DNA of 64,000 nt from NCBI RefSeq assembly GCF_021021475.1, contig NZ_JAINWL010000002.1, positions 62,001 to 126,000 on the forward strand. The letters are read 5' to 3'. The notes under the pieces are model-generated. The model worked only from the letters and a program-made list of their open reading frames with translations. It did no database searches and was not told the DNA's origin. A program made the position numbers and the translations under genes. Below, one piece after another: positions 26,451-34,640 of the stretch; the first letter of the stretch is position 1; every line of letters starts with the position of its first letter. The stretch is from Citromicrobium bathyomarinum (GTDB lineage: Bacteria; Pseudomonadota; Alphaproteobacteria; Sphingomonadales; Sphingomonadaceae).

Positions 26451-26863
26451 ATGATGACGAACTGATTGCCGCAGCGCGCGAGGCGGCGGCCACTGCCTAT
26501 GCGCCCTATTCGGACTATCCGGTCGGCGCCGCGCTGCGCTTTGCCGACGGCGCGATCATCACCGGCACCAATATCGAGAACGCGAGCTACGGCCTGTCGC
26601 TGTGCGCGGAGACGGTCGCGGTCGCCAAGGCTCTGGCCGAAGGGCGGCGCGGCGGGCTGGAACGGCTCGCGGTGACCGGCCCGAAGGGCAAGGGCGGCGA
26701 TGCCCCGATCACGCCGTGCGGCCGCTGTCGCCAGGTGCTCAACGAAATCGCCCAGCTGGGCGGCACGGACCCGGCGATCCTGTGCGTCGGCGCGCACGAG
26801 GTGATGGAACTGCGCCTGTCGGACCTGCTGCCCCACGGGTTCGGCCCGGCCCATCTGGATTAA
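26447..26863 (+). CDS. cdd: Cytidine deaminase
   Basis: About 138 residues, the length of the small tetrameric type. Contains the zinc and catalytic motifs CAET (in LCAETVAV) and PCGRCRQ, and the substrate-contact stretch GTNIENASYGL. Deaminates cytidine/deoxycytidine for pyrimidine salvage. The start is taken as GTG at 26447, overlapping the upstream stop as GTGA; an ATG at 26429 is possible. An unusual neighbour for a cell-wall-like protein, so the linkage is probably only transcriptional. Confidence 0.92.
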   Translation: MNDDELIAAAREAAATAYAPYSDYPVGAALRFADGAIITGTNIENASYGLSLCAETVAVAKALAEGRRGGLERLAVTGPKGKGGDAPITPCGRCRQVLNEIAQLGGTDPAILCVGAHEVMELRLSDLLPHGFGPAHLD

Positions 26864-26871
26864 CCGCAACT

Positions 26872-26960
26872 CCCCTCCCCATGGGGAGGGGCCGGGGGTG
26901 GGGGCGCCCAGCCATCGGCCCGGGGTACACCCCCACCCAACCTCCCCCTTGAGGGGGAGG
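26872..26960. repeat. Cluster of GC-rich palindromes between cdd and the M14 peptidase gene
   Basis: Three dyads: CCCCTCCCCATGGGGAGGGG (26872-26891), a GGGTGGGGG/CCCCCACCC pair flanking about 26895-26938, and CCTCCCCC-TTGA-GGGGGAGG (26941-26960). Both flanking genes converge here, so it can act as a bidirectional terminator. The style matches the dispersed C-rich intergenic repeats of sphingomonads; a related hairpin is at 59205. Confidence 0.6.
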
Positions 26961-26973
26961 AGCAGGGTTGGCC

Positions 26974-28113
26974 TTAGCCCCCGTCGCTCTCCAGCCATTC
27001 GAGCAGCGCGCCGAGGCAATCGCGGGCGAGCAGCTTGGAGCGTTCGGGGCTCCATCCCTGCAGTTCGTCCGGATAGTCGGCATTGTCCTTGAACGGCATT
27101 TCCAGCGTCATCGCGGTCGCGGCGTAGCGCTCCGCCACCTGGTTGGTGCTGATCGTCAGGTTGGCCTTGCCCGGGCCGGACTTGGGATAGCCCTTGGCGG
27201 TCTGGAAATCGGGGCTGCGGCGTTCGAGAATCCGCTGGTAGCGATAGAATCGCTCGCCATGCTCGTCGCTCCAGCTCGGAATGCCCTCGAACCCGGCGAG
27301 GAACACCGCGTCGATCGCCTCGTCGCCGTGGACGTCCATCGCGAAATGCACCCCGGTATCGTCCATCGCGTTGCGGATCGCGAGCACTTCGGGTGAATTT
27401 TCGGCGGTGGGTTCGGCCCATTCGCGGTTGAGGTTCACGCCCTTGGCATTGGTCCGCAGATGGCCCCGGCGGCTGCCGTCGGGGTTGCAGTTGGGCACCA
27501 CGTGGAACCGGCACTTCTCGCGCAGCGCGCGGCCCAGCGTATCCGCCGGATTGCCGAGCACTTCGAGCGCGCCTTCCATCCACCATTCGGCCATGCTCTC
27601 GCCCGGATGCTGGCGGCCGTAGAGCCAGACCTGCGTCTCGCCTTCGCCCATCTCGAGGCAGTCGAGCGGCTGCCCGTCGAGCGTTTCGCCCAGCTTGCGG
27701 TAGGTCACGCCTTCGGTGCTGGCGCATTCGGCGACCAGATCGTGGTGCCGTTCCATCGAGAACGGCGCGAAATAGGCGAACCACACCAGATCGCAGGTCG
27801 GGGTGAAGCGGATCGTCAGCGTGCCGCCTTCCTCGTCCTTGTCGAAGGTGGAGGGCGCGCGGCCCCAGAAGGCGCGGTCTTCGCTGACGCAGGCGTTGTA
27901 ATCCGGCCAGCCCGCCGGATAGGCGCTGTCGTTCAGGCCGACGATCTTGATCACCAGCTCGCGCCCGCCGGTATTGGCGACGCGGAAGTGGAACCACTGC
28001 TTGAATTCGCTCTGGTGGTCGTTCTTCAGGCGCAGCATCGCGCTCGCCTGGTGCACGGTCATGACCTCGATGCTGCCGCTGTCGAAGCCTGTGTCGATGG
28101 TGATATTGCTCAA
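26974..28113 (-). CDS. M14-family cytosolic carboxypeptidase-like protein
   Basis: 379 residues, no signal peptide. A ~130-residue N-terminal beta-sandwich ([18 protein letters not shown]) is followed by the zinc carboxypeptidase domain with RQHPGES (His and Glu ligands), CNPDG, NLNREW, and a second His ligand in MDVHGDE; the catalytic Glu falls in MTLEMPF. This is the Nna1/cytosolic carboxypeptidase branch, whose eukaryotic members deglutamylate tubulin; bacterial substrates are unknown. It overlaps the DUF4136 gene by 4 bases. Confidence 0.9.
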   Translation of the reverse strand: MSNITIDTGFDSGSIEVMTVHQASAMLRLKNDHQSEFKQWFHFRVANTGGRELVIKIVGLNDSAYPAGWPDYNACVSEDRAFWGRAPSTFDKDEEGGTLTIRFTPTCDLVWFAYFAPFSMERHHDLVAECASTEGVTYRKLGETLDGQPLDCLEMGEGETQVWLYGRQHPGESMAEWWMEGALEVLGNPADTLGRALREKCRFHVVPNCNPDGSRRGHLRTNAKGVNLNREWAEPTAENSPEVLAIRNAMDDTGVHFAMDVHGDEAIDAVFLAGFEGIPSWSDEHGERFYRYQRILERRSPDFQTAKGYPKSGPGKANLTISTNQVAERYAATAMTLEMPFKDNADYPDELQGWSPERSKLLARDCLGALLEWLESDGG

Positions 28114-28730
28114 GGATTGACCTCCACTTCGATGGTTTCACCGCTGTTGCCGGGGAAGCCCCGGAACAGCGCCTCGGCGAGAGCCGCTGCCGCTGCGTCG
28201 TTTTGCGCAAGACGGGAGCCGACCGGCGCGTCGAGTCGCGCGCGCCCTTCCCACAACACGGTGCCGCTTGTCACGTCGCGAAGACTGACAGAAAGGCGGG
28301 TGATCACCCGCTCGTCCGCGCCGCCGCCCAGGTTGATGCCCACGCCCAGCCCCACGCCGCTGCCATAGCTGCCCGCCGATCCGCCCGCGCCGACCGAGAC
28401 CGGGCTGCGCCGCCCGCCTTCGGTCAGCTGCTCGCGCTCGACGCTGACGCTGGCGAGCTGGCGTGCTGCGGGTCGCGCGTTCTCGGTATAGCCGAACGTG
28501 CTCAGCTCGCGCGCCACGGCCTGCGTGTAAGGCAGCATCGCGAGGCCCTGCTCTTCCGACCCGGGCGCGGTCTCCACCCTGAGCGTGGTGTCTCCCAGCT
28601 GCGCGCGCGAATCGGGCGCGATGAAGCGGGTCACCTCGATCGGGCCGGCAGGGCGCGCGGTGGTGCAGGCGGAAAGCGGCAGCGCGGCGATCGCTGCGAT
28701 AAGGGCGAAAGTCCTGTGGCGGGCGATCAT
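28110..28730 (-). CDS. DUF4136 lipoprotein
   Basis: 206 residues from the ATG at 28730 (a second ATG at 28742). Lipobox LSAC near residue 22, then a DUF4136 beta/alpha pattern with a Gly-rich central loop ([13 protein letters not shown]). The C-terminus reads [18 protein letters not shown]. The gene at the right edge of the window (63540) ends in the nearly identical [10 protein letters not shown], so the two are paralogues 35 kb apart. Probably an outer-membrane lipoprotein; function unknown. Confidence 0.8.
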   Translation of the reverse strand: MIARHRTFALIAAIAALPLSACTTARPAGPIEVTRFIAPDSRAQLGDTTLRVETAPGSEEQGLAMLPYTQAVARELSTFGYTENARPAARQLASVSVEREQLTEGGRRSPVSVGAGGSAGSYGSGVGLGVGINLGGGADERVITRLSVSLRDVTSGTVLWEGRARLDAPVGSRLAQNDAAAAALAEALFRGFPGNSGETIEVEVNP

Positions 28731-28873
28731 GGCGGTGGGCATCCTCTGGCGATAGTGCTTGAATTCGGGCGCGAAACCGGGTCTGGCATCGCGATAACGC
28801 ATGGACCGGGCAAAGCGTGCCCCATTGCGTGCCCCGTCGCGTGGGGCCGCGCAGGTGCCCGCGACCGCGATGC

Positions 28874-28901
28874 TTGACTTTAGAGCCTTCGTGACTAGAT
28901 A
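28874..28901 (+). promoter_or_regulatory. Promoter of rpmJ
   Basis: TTGACT (28874-28879), 16 bases, TAGATA (28896-28901), followed by a ~90-base leader that contains two T-runs and ends at the rpmJ ATG. Good sigma-70 fit; no other + strand gene is near. Confidence 0.55.
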
Positions 28902-28994
28902 GCGCCGCAATGATGCCGGCATCGCAGGCTGTTCTGCGGTGCCGTTTCTTTTGCAGTCGATTTTTTCGGTCGATGATTTTTCCAGGGTAGTGCC

Positions 28995-29120
28995 ATGAAG
29001 ATTCGCAACAGCCTCAAGTCGCTCAAGAACCGTCACCGCGACAATCGCGTGATCCGTCGTCGCGGCCGGACCTATGTGATCAACAAGACCAACAAGCGGA
29101 TGAAGGCGCGCCAGGGCTAA
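28995..29120 (+). CDS. rpmJ: 50S ribosomal protein L36 (bL36, zinc-free type)
   Basis: 41 residues: begins [16 protein letters not shown] and ends MKARQG. It lacks the four Cys/His zinc ligands of the classical bL36, so it is the C-minus (YkgO-like) form, which is the standard single copy in this lineage. Preceded by a promoter and followed by a terminator, so monocistronic. Confidence 0.95.
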   Translation: MKIRNSLKSLKNRHRDNRVIRRRGRTYVINKTNKRMKARQG

Positions 29121-29221
29121 TCGCCCCGGTGGCTGCTATCATCGGATAGAGTTTCGCGAGCGGAGCGTGGGGCCACCGGGCCCCGCGTTCCCCTCGTTGC
29201 GTCCATTCGCGACGCCATGAA

Positions 29222-29257
29222 AAAGCCCTCCAGGCCATAATGGCCGGAGGGCTTTTC
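29222..29257. terminator. Bidirectional Rho-independent terminator
   Basis: AAAAGCCCTCC (29222-29232) pairs with GGAGGGCTTTT (29247-29257); an inner GGCC/GGCC pair extends the stem. With A-run and T-run on either side it can serve rpmJ (+) and the CC_3452-like gene (-). Confidence 0.75.
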
Positions 29258-29302
29258 CTTTGCCGGTCGTCTGGGAGGCCGACCGGCAGGTGGATCGTTC
29301 GA

Positions 29303-29650
29303 TCAGGCTTCTTCGGTCTTGCAGCTGGCGAGGGTCGCCTCGTCCACGTCCTTGCCCGCGACCGAGAAGCTCGCGACCGGGCCGAATTCGCCGGCCAGCT
29401 TCTTGCACACCAGTTCGGGGCGCGAGCGGGCCTTGGTGCCGACGCACACGGTGCCCGAGCAGATGAAAGTGCCGCCGCGGATGATCTCGGTCCGCTTTTC
29501 GACCGGCTGCTGCAGCGTGGCGCGGTAATAGGCACCCGACTGCGCGTAGGCCGGTGCGGGGGTGACGGTCGCGCCGAAGGTGAGCGCGGTGGTCAGCACG
29601 GCAACGCTGCCAATGGCGAGCTGGCGAAGGGGGTTCACGCGGTTGGTCAT
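29303..29650 (-). CDS. Secreted CC_3452-like protein
   Basis: 115 residues: signal peptide ending APAYA-Q, then a ~75-residue mature domain with YYRATLQQP, FICSGTVCVG, and ELVCKKLAGEFGPVASFSV. The paired Cys residues suggest disulfides. This matches a small alphaproteobacterial secreted family known as CC_3452; function unknown. It is transcribed divergently from the HxlR regulator with a 163-base spacer and may be a target of it. Confidence 0.75.
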   Translation of the reverse strand: MTNRVNPLRQLAIGSVAVLTTALTFGATVTPAPAYAQSGAYYRATLQQPVEKRTEIIRGGTFICSGTVCVGTKARSRPELVCKKLAGEFGPVASFSVAGKDVDEATLASCKTEEA

Positions 29651-29813
29651 CTCGATCTCCTGTTGGCGATAATTCGGGCCGCAGAATTGGCCGGACAGTT
29701 TAGGTTGCGAATCACTACCTATCTGACTAGGTTGCAGGTTGCAACTAAAAACCGAGTTTCAATTTTGTGACCCCGCGCATTTGGGGTAAGCCTGCCATTT
29801 GGAGAGGTTGACG

Positions 29814-30356
29814 ATGGGTACAGACGTTCGCGAACCGCTGAAGGAGCTGAGCGCCTGCGGGCTGCCCGCCGCGCTGGAGGTGATGGGCGAACGCTGGAGC
29901 TTCATGATCCTGCGCGCCAGCTTCAACGGCGTGCACCACTTCGAGGAATTCCTGAGCGAGCTGGGCATCGCCCGCAATATCCTGTCAAATCGGCTCAGCA
30001 GGCTGGTCGAACACGGCATTCTGGACCGGGTGCAGGACGAACAGGATCGCCGCCGGGTCGAATATGCGCTGACAGAGAAGGGCTTCGACCTGCTGCCCGC
30101 GATGGTCTCGCTGCGGCACTGGGGCCTCAAATACGGCGTCGAAGGCATCGGGATGGACCCGGTGATCGTCGATGAGCGCGACCGCATGCCGATCGGCCCG
30201 GTCGCGATGCTGGCGCATGACGGGCGCATTCTGGGCCCGGCGGACCTCAACATGATGGCCCGCAAGGATCTGCCCGAAGCCGGGCGCAACCGCCGCGAAG
30301 GTGCCCCTGCCGACGGCGAGGCCGCGCAGGACCTGCCGCGCGAAGCGGCGGAGTAA
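29814..30356 (+). CDS. HxlR-family transcriptional regulator
   Basis: 180 residues from the ATG at 29814 with GGAGAGG seven bases upstream. The N-terminal winged helix is typical: CGLPAALEVMGERWSFMILR, then FEEFLSELGIARNILSNRL, the recognition helix, and DRRRVEYALTEKG wing. Family members have a conserved Cys near the N-terminus that can sense electrophiles; here Cys13 (SACGLP) fits. The C-terminal ~70 residues extend past the usual ~110-residue length, ending in a charged tail. The spacer upstream contains overlapping GGTTGCA repeats near 29731 that could be its operator. Confidence 0.88.
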   Translation: MGTDVREPLKELSACGLPAALEVMGERWSFMILRASFNGVHHFEEFLSELGIARNILSNRLSRLVEHGILDRVQDEQDRRRVEYALTEKGFDLLPAMVSLRHWGLKYGVEGIGMDPVIVDERDRMPIGPVAMLAHDGRILGPADLNMMARKDLPEAGRNRREGAPADGEAAQDLPREAAE

Positions 30357-30602
30357 CAGCCCGCGGGCCACGCCGCTTGGCGCAAGGCGCTGTTCGCGCA
30401 TCGATATTGATTGCGCGGAGCACCGCCGCGGATTATAAAAGCACCACGTTACCGGGCCCCTCTGGCGAGTGCGTTTTGCGCGCTCGTGATGTCGGAACGA
30501 GATGTTTTCCGCAGCTCAGCCCGGTCCGTTACTCATGTCCTTTTGGCACTCATTCCCCCGCGCACCTTCGGTAGCGCCGTCTGATAAGGCGGATCGCACG
30601 TG

Positions 30603-30854
30603 ATGCAGGCGCTGGTCTATCTCCTCGATGCGGCGATCGTGATCGCGGCAGTGCTTTCCGCGTGGTTCTGGCTACGCGCGAGCGGCAAGCGCGTGCGCCG
30701 GGTCAGCAAGCACGAAACCTTCGACTATGCCGATATCAACCGGCTGGTCGTCGCCCTCAACCGCGCGCAGATCCTTAATGCCAGGGCAGCCAAGGCCACG
30801 GCCGCCGCCGCCCTGCTGGGTGGGCTGCGCGTCCTGCTGGATTTCCTCCCATGA
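30603..30854 (+). CDS. Small membrane protein, hypothetical
   Basis: 83 residues: an N-terminal membrane helix (about 3-22), a basic juxtamembrane stretch (RASGKRVRRVSKHETFDYAD), a helical segment, and a weaker hydrophobic C-terminal segment. No family recognised. It overlaps the exchanger gene start by 4 bases (ATGA), so it is probably translated with it and might be an accessory subunit (inference). The 246 bases upstream hold no convincing gene. Confidence 0.6.
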   Translation: MQALVYLLDAAIVIAAVLSAWFWLRASGKRVRRVSKHETFDYADINRLVVALNRAQILNARAAKATAAAALLGGLRVLLDFLP

Positions 30855-31828
30855 CGATCCTTATTCTGATTGCGGGCCTCGTTCTGCTGGTGGTGGGTGG
30901 CGAGCTGCTGGTGCGCGGCGCGGTCGCGATCGCGGGCAAGCTGGGCGTATCGCCGCTGATGATCGGCCTGACCATTGTCGGCATGGGCACTTCGATGCCC
31001 GAACTCGCCGCGAGCGTGCAGGCGGCACTGGCAGGCTCGCCGGGAATTGCGCTGGGCAATATCGTTGGCTCCAACATCGCCAACAGCATGCTGATCCTCG
31101 GCGTGGCGGCGCTGCTTGCACCGATAGCGGTCGCGCGCGGCACGCTGTGGCGCGATGGCGGCGTGGGCGTGCTGGCAGTGGTCGCGTTGCTGGCACTGGG
31201 CCTGACCACCGGGCTGGGCAGGGTGGCCGGGCTGACGCTGATCGTGCTGATGGTCGGCTACCTCGTGCTCGCCTACCGGCAGGAAAAGCGCGCCGCCGCG
31301 CACAGCGCCGCGTTCGACAAGGCTGCGGCGCTGGAGAATATCGACCCCGCGCTCGACACGCAGACGCAGCGCCAGCCCGGCTGGGCCGTGTCCACAGCCT
31401 TCCTGCTGGCGGGGCTGGCCTGCATCGTCGGGGGCGGCACGCTGCTGGTCAATTCGGCGGTCACCATCGCCAGAGAATTCGGCATGTCGGAGACGCTGGT
31501 CGGCCTGACCATCGTGGCGGTCGGCACCTCGCTCCCCGAACTGGTGACCTCGGCGGTCGCCGCGCTGCGCAAGCAGTCCGAAGTCGCGCTGGGCAACGTG
31601 CTCGGATCGAACATCTACAACGTGCTGTTCATCGGCGGGGTCACGGGGACGATCGCGCCCACGACGGTGCCCCAATCGATCCTCGGCTTCGATCTGCCGC
31701 TATTGATCGCGGTCTCGCTGGGGGTGATGGTGCTGGCATGGACCGGCGCGCGGATCTCGCGGATCGAAGGTCTGGCGCTGGTAGCCGGTTACGCGCTCTA
31801 TATCGCCTTCACCGCCGGGCTTATCTAG
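30851..31828 (+). CDS. Calcium/sodium exchanger (CaCA family, YrbG-like)
   Basis: 325 residues, about ten membrane helices in two inverted homologous halves. Each half carries the alpha-repeat: VGMGTSMPELAASV and GNIVGSNIANSML in the first; VAVGTSLPELVTS and GNVLGSNIYNVLF in the second, with the ion-binding Glu and Asn/Ser intact. Exports cations in exchange for Na or H at the inner membrane. Coupled to the small membrane protein gene upstream. Confidence 0.92.
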   Translation: MTILILIAGLVLLVVGGELLVRGAVAIAGKLGVSPLMIGLTIVGMGTSMPELAASVQAALAGSPGIALGNIVGSNIANSMLILGVAALLAPIAVARGTLWRDGGVGVLAVVALLALGLTTGLGRVAGLTLIVLMVGYLVLAYRQEKRAAAHSAAFDKAAALENIDPALDTQTQRQPGWAVSTAFLLAGLACIVGGGTLLVNSAVTIAREFGMSETLVGLTIVAVGTSLPELVTSAVAALRKQSEVALGNVLGSNIYNVLFIGGVTGTIAPTTVPQSILGFDLPLLIAVSLGVMVLAWTGARISRIEGLALVAGYALYIAFTAGLI

Positions 31829-31878
31829 CGCCAGTGCCCGCCGGTGGCATTTTTGGGCTCGCGACGTAGCGCTCTCGC

Positions 31879-32793
31879 TCAGCAGTACTTGTTGACCGGA
31901 TTGCCCAGGCACAGGTTCTTCTCGTACCGCTGCCAGTTGGCGATATCGCGCGCCGAGCTGCCGAAGGGCGTGGTCGGCGCGCGGTAGGTGCCGGGCGAGG
32001 TGTAGCCTGCGTTATAGGCCTGCGATCGCCATGCGCTGGCCTGCTGTGCAGCCGCCTCGCGCCGCACCTGCGCCTCTCGGGCAGCGTCTGCCTGGCGATC
32101 TTCGTAGTCGACGCGCTTCTTCAGTCGCGCGGCGTCGGGGCAGCTTTCCTGCAATCCCGTTTCGCACGCCTTGCGATGGAACCGGTAGGCGCGGCGATGA
32201 TCCCAGTTGGCCTCCAGCGCCTCCGCCCAGACGCGGCAGGCGCTGCCCGATTCGTACCGCTCGCACACCGTCTCGGCGAGGTCGTAGGTGATCGCGTTGT
32301 AGAAGCCCTTCTCGTTCCGGAAGTACGCCAGCGCGCGGTAACACGTCCCCGGCAATGCGCCCTGCATACACATGTCCGCCATCACCAGCGCGCGCTTGCC
32401 AGGATCGGTGGTCTCGAAATCGTCCCACGGACGGCACAGGTCGGATATTCCCGCAAAGCAGGAAACGCGCGCGAACATGTGGGAGATCGGGTGCGGGTCT
32501 TCCGCGAAACTGGTGTTCTTGAACCGGCGATAGCCGATTTCGCAGCGGTCCTGATCCCCGGCAAGGCAGGCCTTCATCCAGGTGGTTGCGACATCGCGAT
32601 CGGTGCGTTCGAACAGCTGCGCGGCGAGTTCGACCGCTTGGTCGCATGCGGCACGGTTCTGCGAACTGCATGCCTCAAGGCTGGACCACCACTGCGCGCG
32701 TGCGGCCTGGGTATCGGTGCCCTGCGCTGCCGCGACCCCTCCCGTCGACAGCAGCAGCAGGGCAAGGACGAACGAGACCAGCCGGGACGGCAT
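31879..32793 (-). CDS. Secreted Cys-rich repeat protein, hypothetical
   Basis: 304 residues with a signal peptide (cleavage near AAA-QG). The central ~200 residues hold about twelve Cys spaced in a helical-repeat manner (SLEACSSQNRAACDQAVELA, WMKACLAGDQDRCEIGY, RKACETGLQESCPDA), resembling disulfide-linked Sel1-like repeats. A charged coiled-coil (YEDRQADAAREAQVRREAA) and a Ser/Thr/Pro segment close the protein, ending in a Cys. Probably periplasmic. Its start overlaps the stop of the next secreted gene by one base (TGATG). Confidence 0.7.
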   Translation of the reverse strand: MPSRLVSFVLALLLLSTGGVAAAQGTDTQAARAQWWSSLEACSSQNRAACDQAVELAAQLFERTDRDVATTWMKACLAGDQDRCEIGYRRFKNTSFAEDPHPISHMFARVSCFAGISDLCRPWDDFETTDPGKRALVMADMCMQGALPGTCYRALAYFRNEKGFYNAITYDLAETVCERYESGSACRVWAEALEANWDHRRAYRFHRKACETGLQESCPDAARLKKRVDYEDRQADAAREAQVRREAAAQQASAWRSQAYNAGYTSPGTYRAPTTPFGSSARDIANWQRYEKNLCLGNPVNKYC

Positions 32794-33314
32794 CAGCTGT
32801 TATCGGTCTCGCAATCGTCCAGCGCGGTCCACACCGCGCCCGTACCGGTCCAGGTGAAGGGGCCGTAGCTGTTCCCATCCATTTCGACGGAGAACGAGCT
32901 TGCCCCCTTCAACGCGGCGTAGGTGGCATCCGATGCCGCACCCGGACCCCAGCCGGCCCAGGCATATTCCTCGAACCCGCCGACATCGTATCCGCCCGAG
33001 CGCGAGGGTGCGCTGCTGCCGGTGTCGAACACCACCGTGACGGGGTAGTTCGCGTCGGGATCGGCCTGGCGGAATTTCCGGATGAACGGGCCGTAGAGCG
33101 ACACGCCCAGATTGCCGTCGCGCAATCGGCGCGAGAATTCGGCGCGGATCTGCTCGCCATCGCCATCCTTGCCGAACAGGCTGACCCGGCACACGCCGTT
33201 GCCATAGTCGACCGCCATGCCGTTCGCGTCGGGCTTGGGCCCGTCGACGATGGTCAGGCTCTGCAAGGCAAGGGCAGGCGACAGGGCGAGCCCGAGGGCG
33301 AAGGCGATACTCAT
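32793..33314 (-). CDS. Secreted hypothetical protein
   Basis: 173 residues from the ATG at 33314 with GGGAGC eight bases upstream. Signal peptide (cleavage near ALA), then a beta-rich domain with two Cys (GNGVCRVSLFG, near the start; LDDCETDNS at the end) and a Gly/Ser/Trp-rich middle (YAWAGWGPGAASDATYAAL). No family recognised. Coupled by a one-base overlap to the downstream Cys-rich secreted gene, so the two proteins may work together. Confidence 0.65.
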   Translation of the reverse strand: MSIAFALGLALSPALALQSLTIVDGPKPDANGMAVDYGNGVCRVSLFGKDGDGEQIRAEFSRRLRDGNLGVSLYGPFIRKFRQADPDANYPVTVVFDTGSSAPSRSGGYDVGGFEEYAWAGWGPGAASDATYAALKGASSFSVEMDGNSYGPFTWTGTGAVWTALDDCETDNS

Positions 33315-33418
33315 GGATGAAGCTCCCGGCAAAGTGGAGTTCGCAAGGTAGCCGGGGCGCCGCCGGGCTCCAGTTACAAACCCTGTCAGGTTTGCCCGGG
33401 CGGCCTATCGGGCGCGTT

Positions 33419-34531
33419 TCAGCCCCACACCTCGATCTGGTCGCGACGTTCGACGCGGATCGGCAGGTCGATGTCGATCAACGCCGTCAGATCATGTTTG
33501 GCGAACAGCGCTCTCGCCTCCGGATGCCGTCCCGCATCGATCAGCCGCTGCCACAGGAAGAAGGTGTAAGGCTGCACACCGCCGGTATAGGCCACGTCGC
33601 GGAACGAGGTCTCGACCGTGCCGATCACGCGGCGGTGGGGCTTGTCCGCGACCGGATCGCCGACCTTTGGCTTATGCTGAGCCACATAGTCGCGCAGGAA
33701 GGCCAGCCGGTCGGTCAGGTCGGGGATCAGCTCGCGGCCGATCTGCGCGAGCAGCGGGGCGAGGGTTGCGGGCAGGTCGCCATCGGGAAACTCTGGCGCG
33801 GGCATGGGATAATCCACGCTGTCGAGGTCGGGCGCATGCATCCGCTCGACCCAGCGGAACACGTGCGGCGCCTCGCGCTGCATGATCGCGAGCGGTACCG
33901 GATCGCGCCCCAGATGCGCGAACAGCGGGCCGAACATGGCGTAGTCGGCAATGCTCGGGCTCGCGCCCAGCAGGAACGGGTAGTCCTCGAAATGCGCGTC
34001 GAGATGGGCGAGCAGCTCGTGATAGCTTTGCTCGATCGCCGGAATCGTCGCCGCATCGACGCCCAGCATCGGCAGGTAGGAATGCATCCGGCCCATCGTC
34101 GCCTCGGCGCGGCTCGCATCGCTGCCGGTGGCGAAGGCGTGCCGCAGGAAAGCCTCCTGCTCACCCAGATAGCTCCAGCGATAATGCATCGCGTGCCGGG
34201 TCAGGCCGACGACGGCATAGATCTCGAACAGATGCGCCAGCGCGAGCAGGCGTGCGTCGGCGGGGTAAGCGGGGTGCGGCACCGGGCCATGCGCGGTGCC
34301 CGAACGCTCGAAATAGTCGATGATGTCGACCGTGTCCTGGATGATTGTGCCGTCCGCCAGCTCCACCACCGGGATGATCGCGCGGCCAATCGCGGGGAGG
34401 ATGCGCTCCGCAAAATCGGGCTGGGTCGGCGGGCGTTCGATATAGGCGATGCGCTGCTTGCGCAGATAGCTGCGCGCGCGGCCGGTGTAGAGGGAATGCG
34501 GCAGGCCCCAGAGGGTGACGGGTTTGGTCAT
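33419..34531 (-). CDS. Glutathione S-transferase-like protein with long C-terminal extension
   Basis: 370 residues from the ATG at 34531; classical GSTs are about 200-230. The thioredoxin-like N-terminal half (VTLWGLPHSLYTGRARSYL, PVVELADGTIIQDTVDI) has the cis-Pro and the Asp-Thr glutathione site, and an all-helical GST C domain follows (LLGASPSIADYAMFGPL). About 110 further residues after that are unlike GSTs. Catalytic Ser/Tyr is probably Ser or Tyr in HSLYTG. Function unknown; stands alone between secreted proteins and nhaA. Confidence 0.8.
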   Translation of the reverse strand: MTKPVTLWGLPHSLYTGRARSYLRKQRIAYIERPPTQPDFAERILPAIGRAIIPVVELADGTIIQDTVDIIDYFERSGTAHGPVPHPAYPADARLLALAHLFEIYAVVGLTRHAMHYRWSYLGEQEAFLRHAFATGSDASRAEATMGRMHSYLPMLGVDAATIPAIEQSYHELLAHLDAHFEDYPFLLGASPSIADYAMFGPLFAHLGRDPVPLAIMQREAPHVFRWVERMHAPDLDSVDYPMPAPEFPDGDLPATLAPLLAQIGRELIPDLTDRLAFLRDYVAQHKPKVGDPVADKPHRRVIGTVETSFRDVAYTGGVQPYTFFLWQRLIDAGRHPEARALFAKHDLTALIDIDLPIRVERRDQIEVWG

Positions 34532-34591
34532 GGCCGCCGTGGTCCGGCCTGCGCGCGGCAAGGTCAAGCCTGACCTGCCACGCGCAAACCG

Positions 34592-34629
34592 TCGCCCGGG
34601 GGGAGGGTGCGGGGAGGGAACCCGGGCGA
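34592..34629. terminator. GC-rich hairpin after nhaA
   Basis: TCGCCCGGG (34592-34600) and CCCGGGCGA (34621-34629) form a 9-bp perfect stem around a purine-rich 20-base loop. It lies 12 bases past the nhaA stop on the minus strand; there is no T-run, so termination strength is uncertain. Confidence 0.4.
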
Positions 34630-34640
34630 AGGGGAAAGGA

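Noticed and set aside
30357-30602. A 65-codon frame (30377-30574) after the HxlR gene
   Set aside because: TTG start, no ribosome site, low-complexity composition and no family; treated as non-coding. A GGAAC at 30495 lacks a matching -10, so no EcfG promoter was called.
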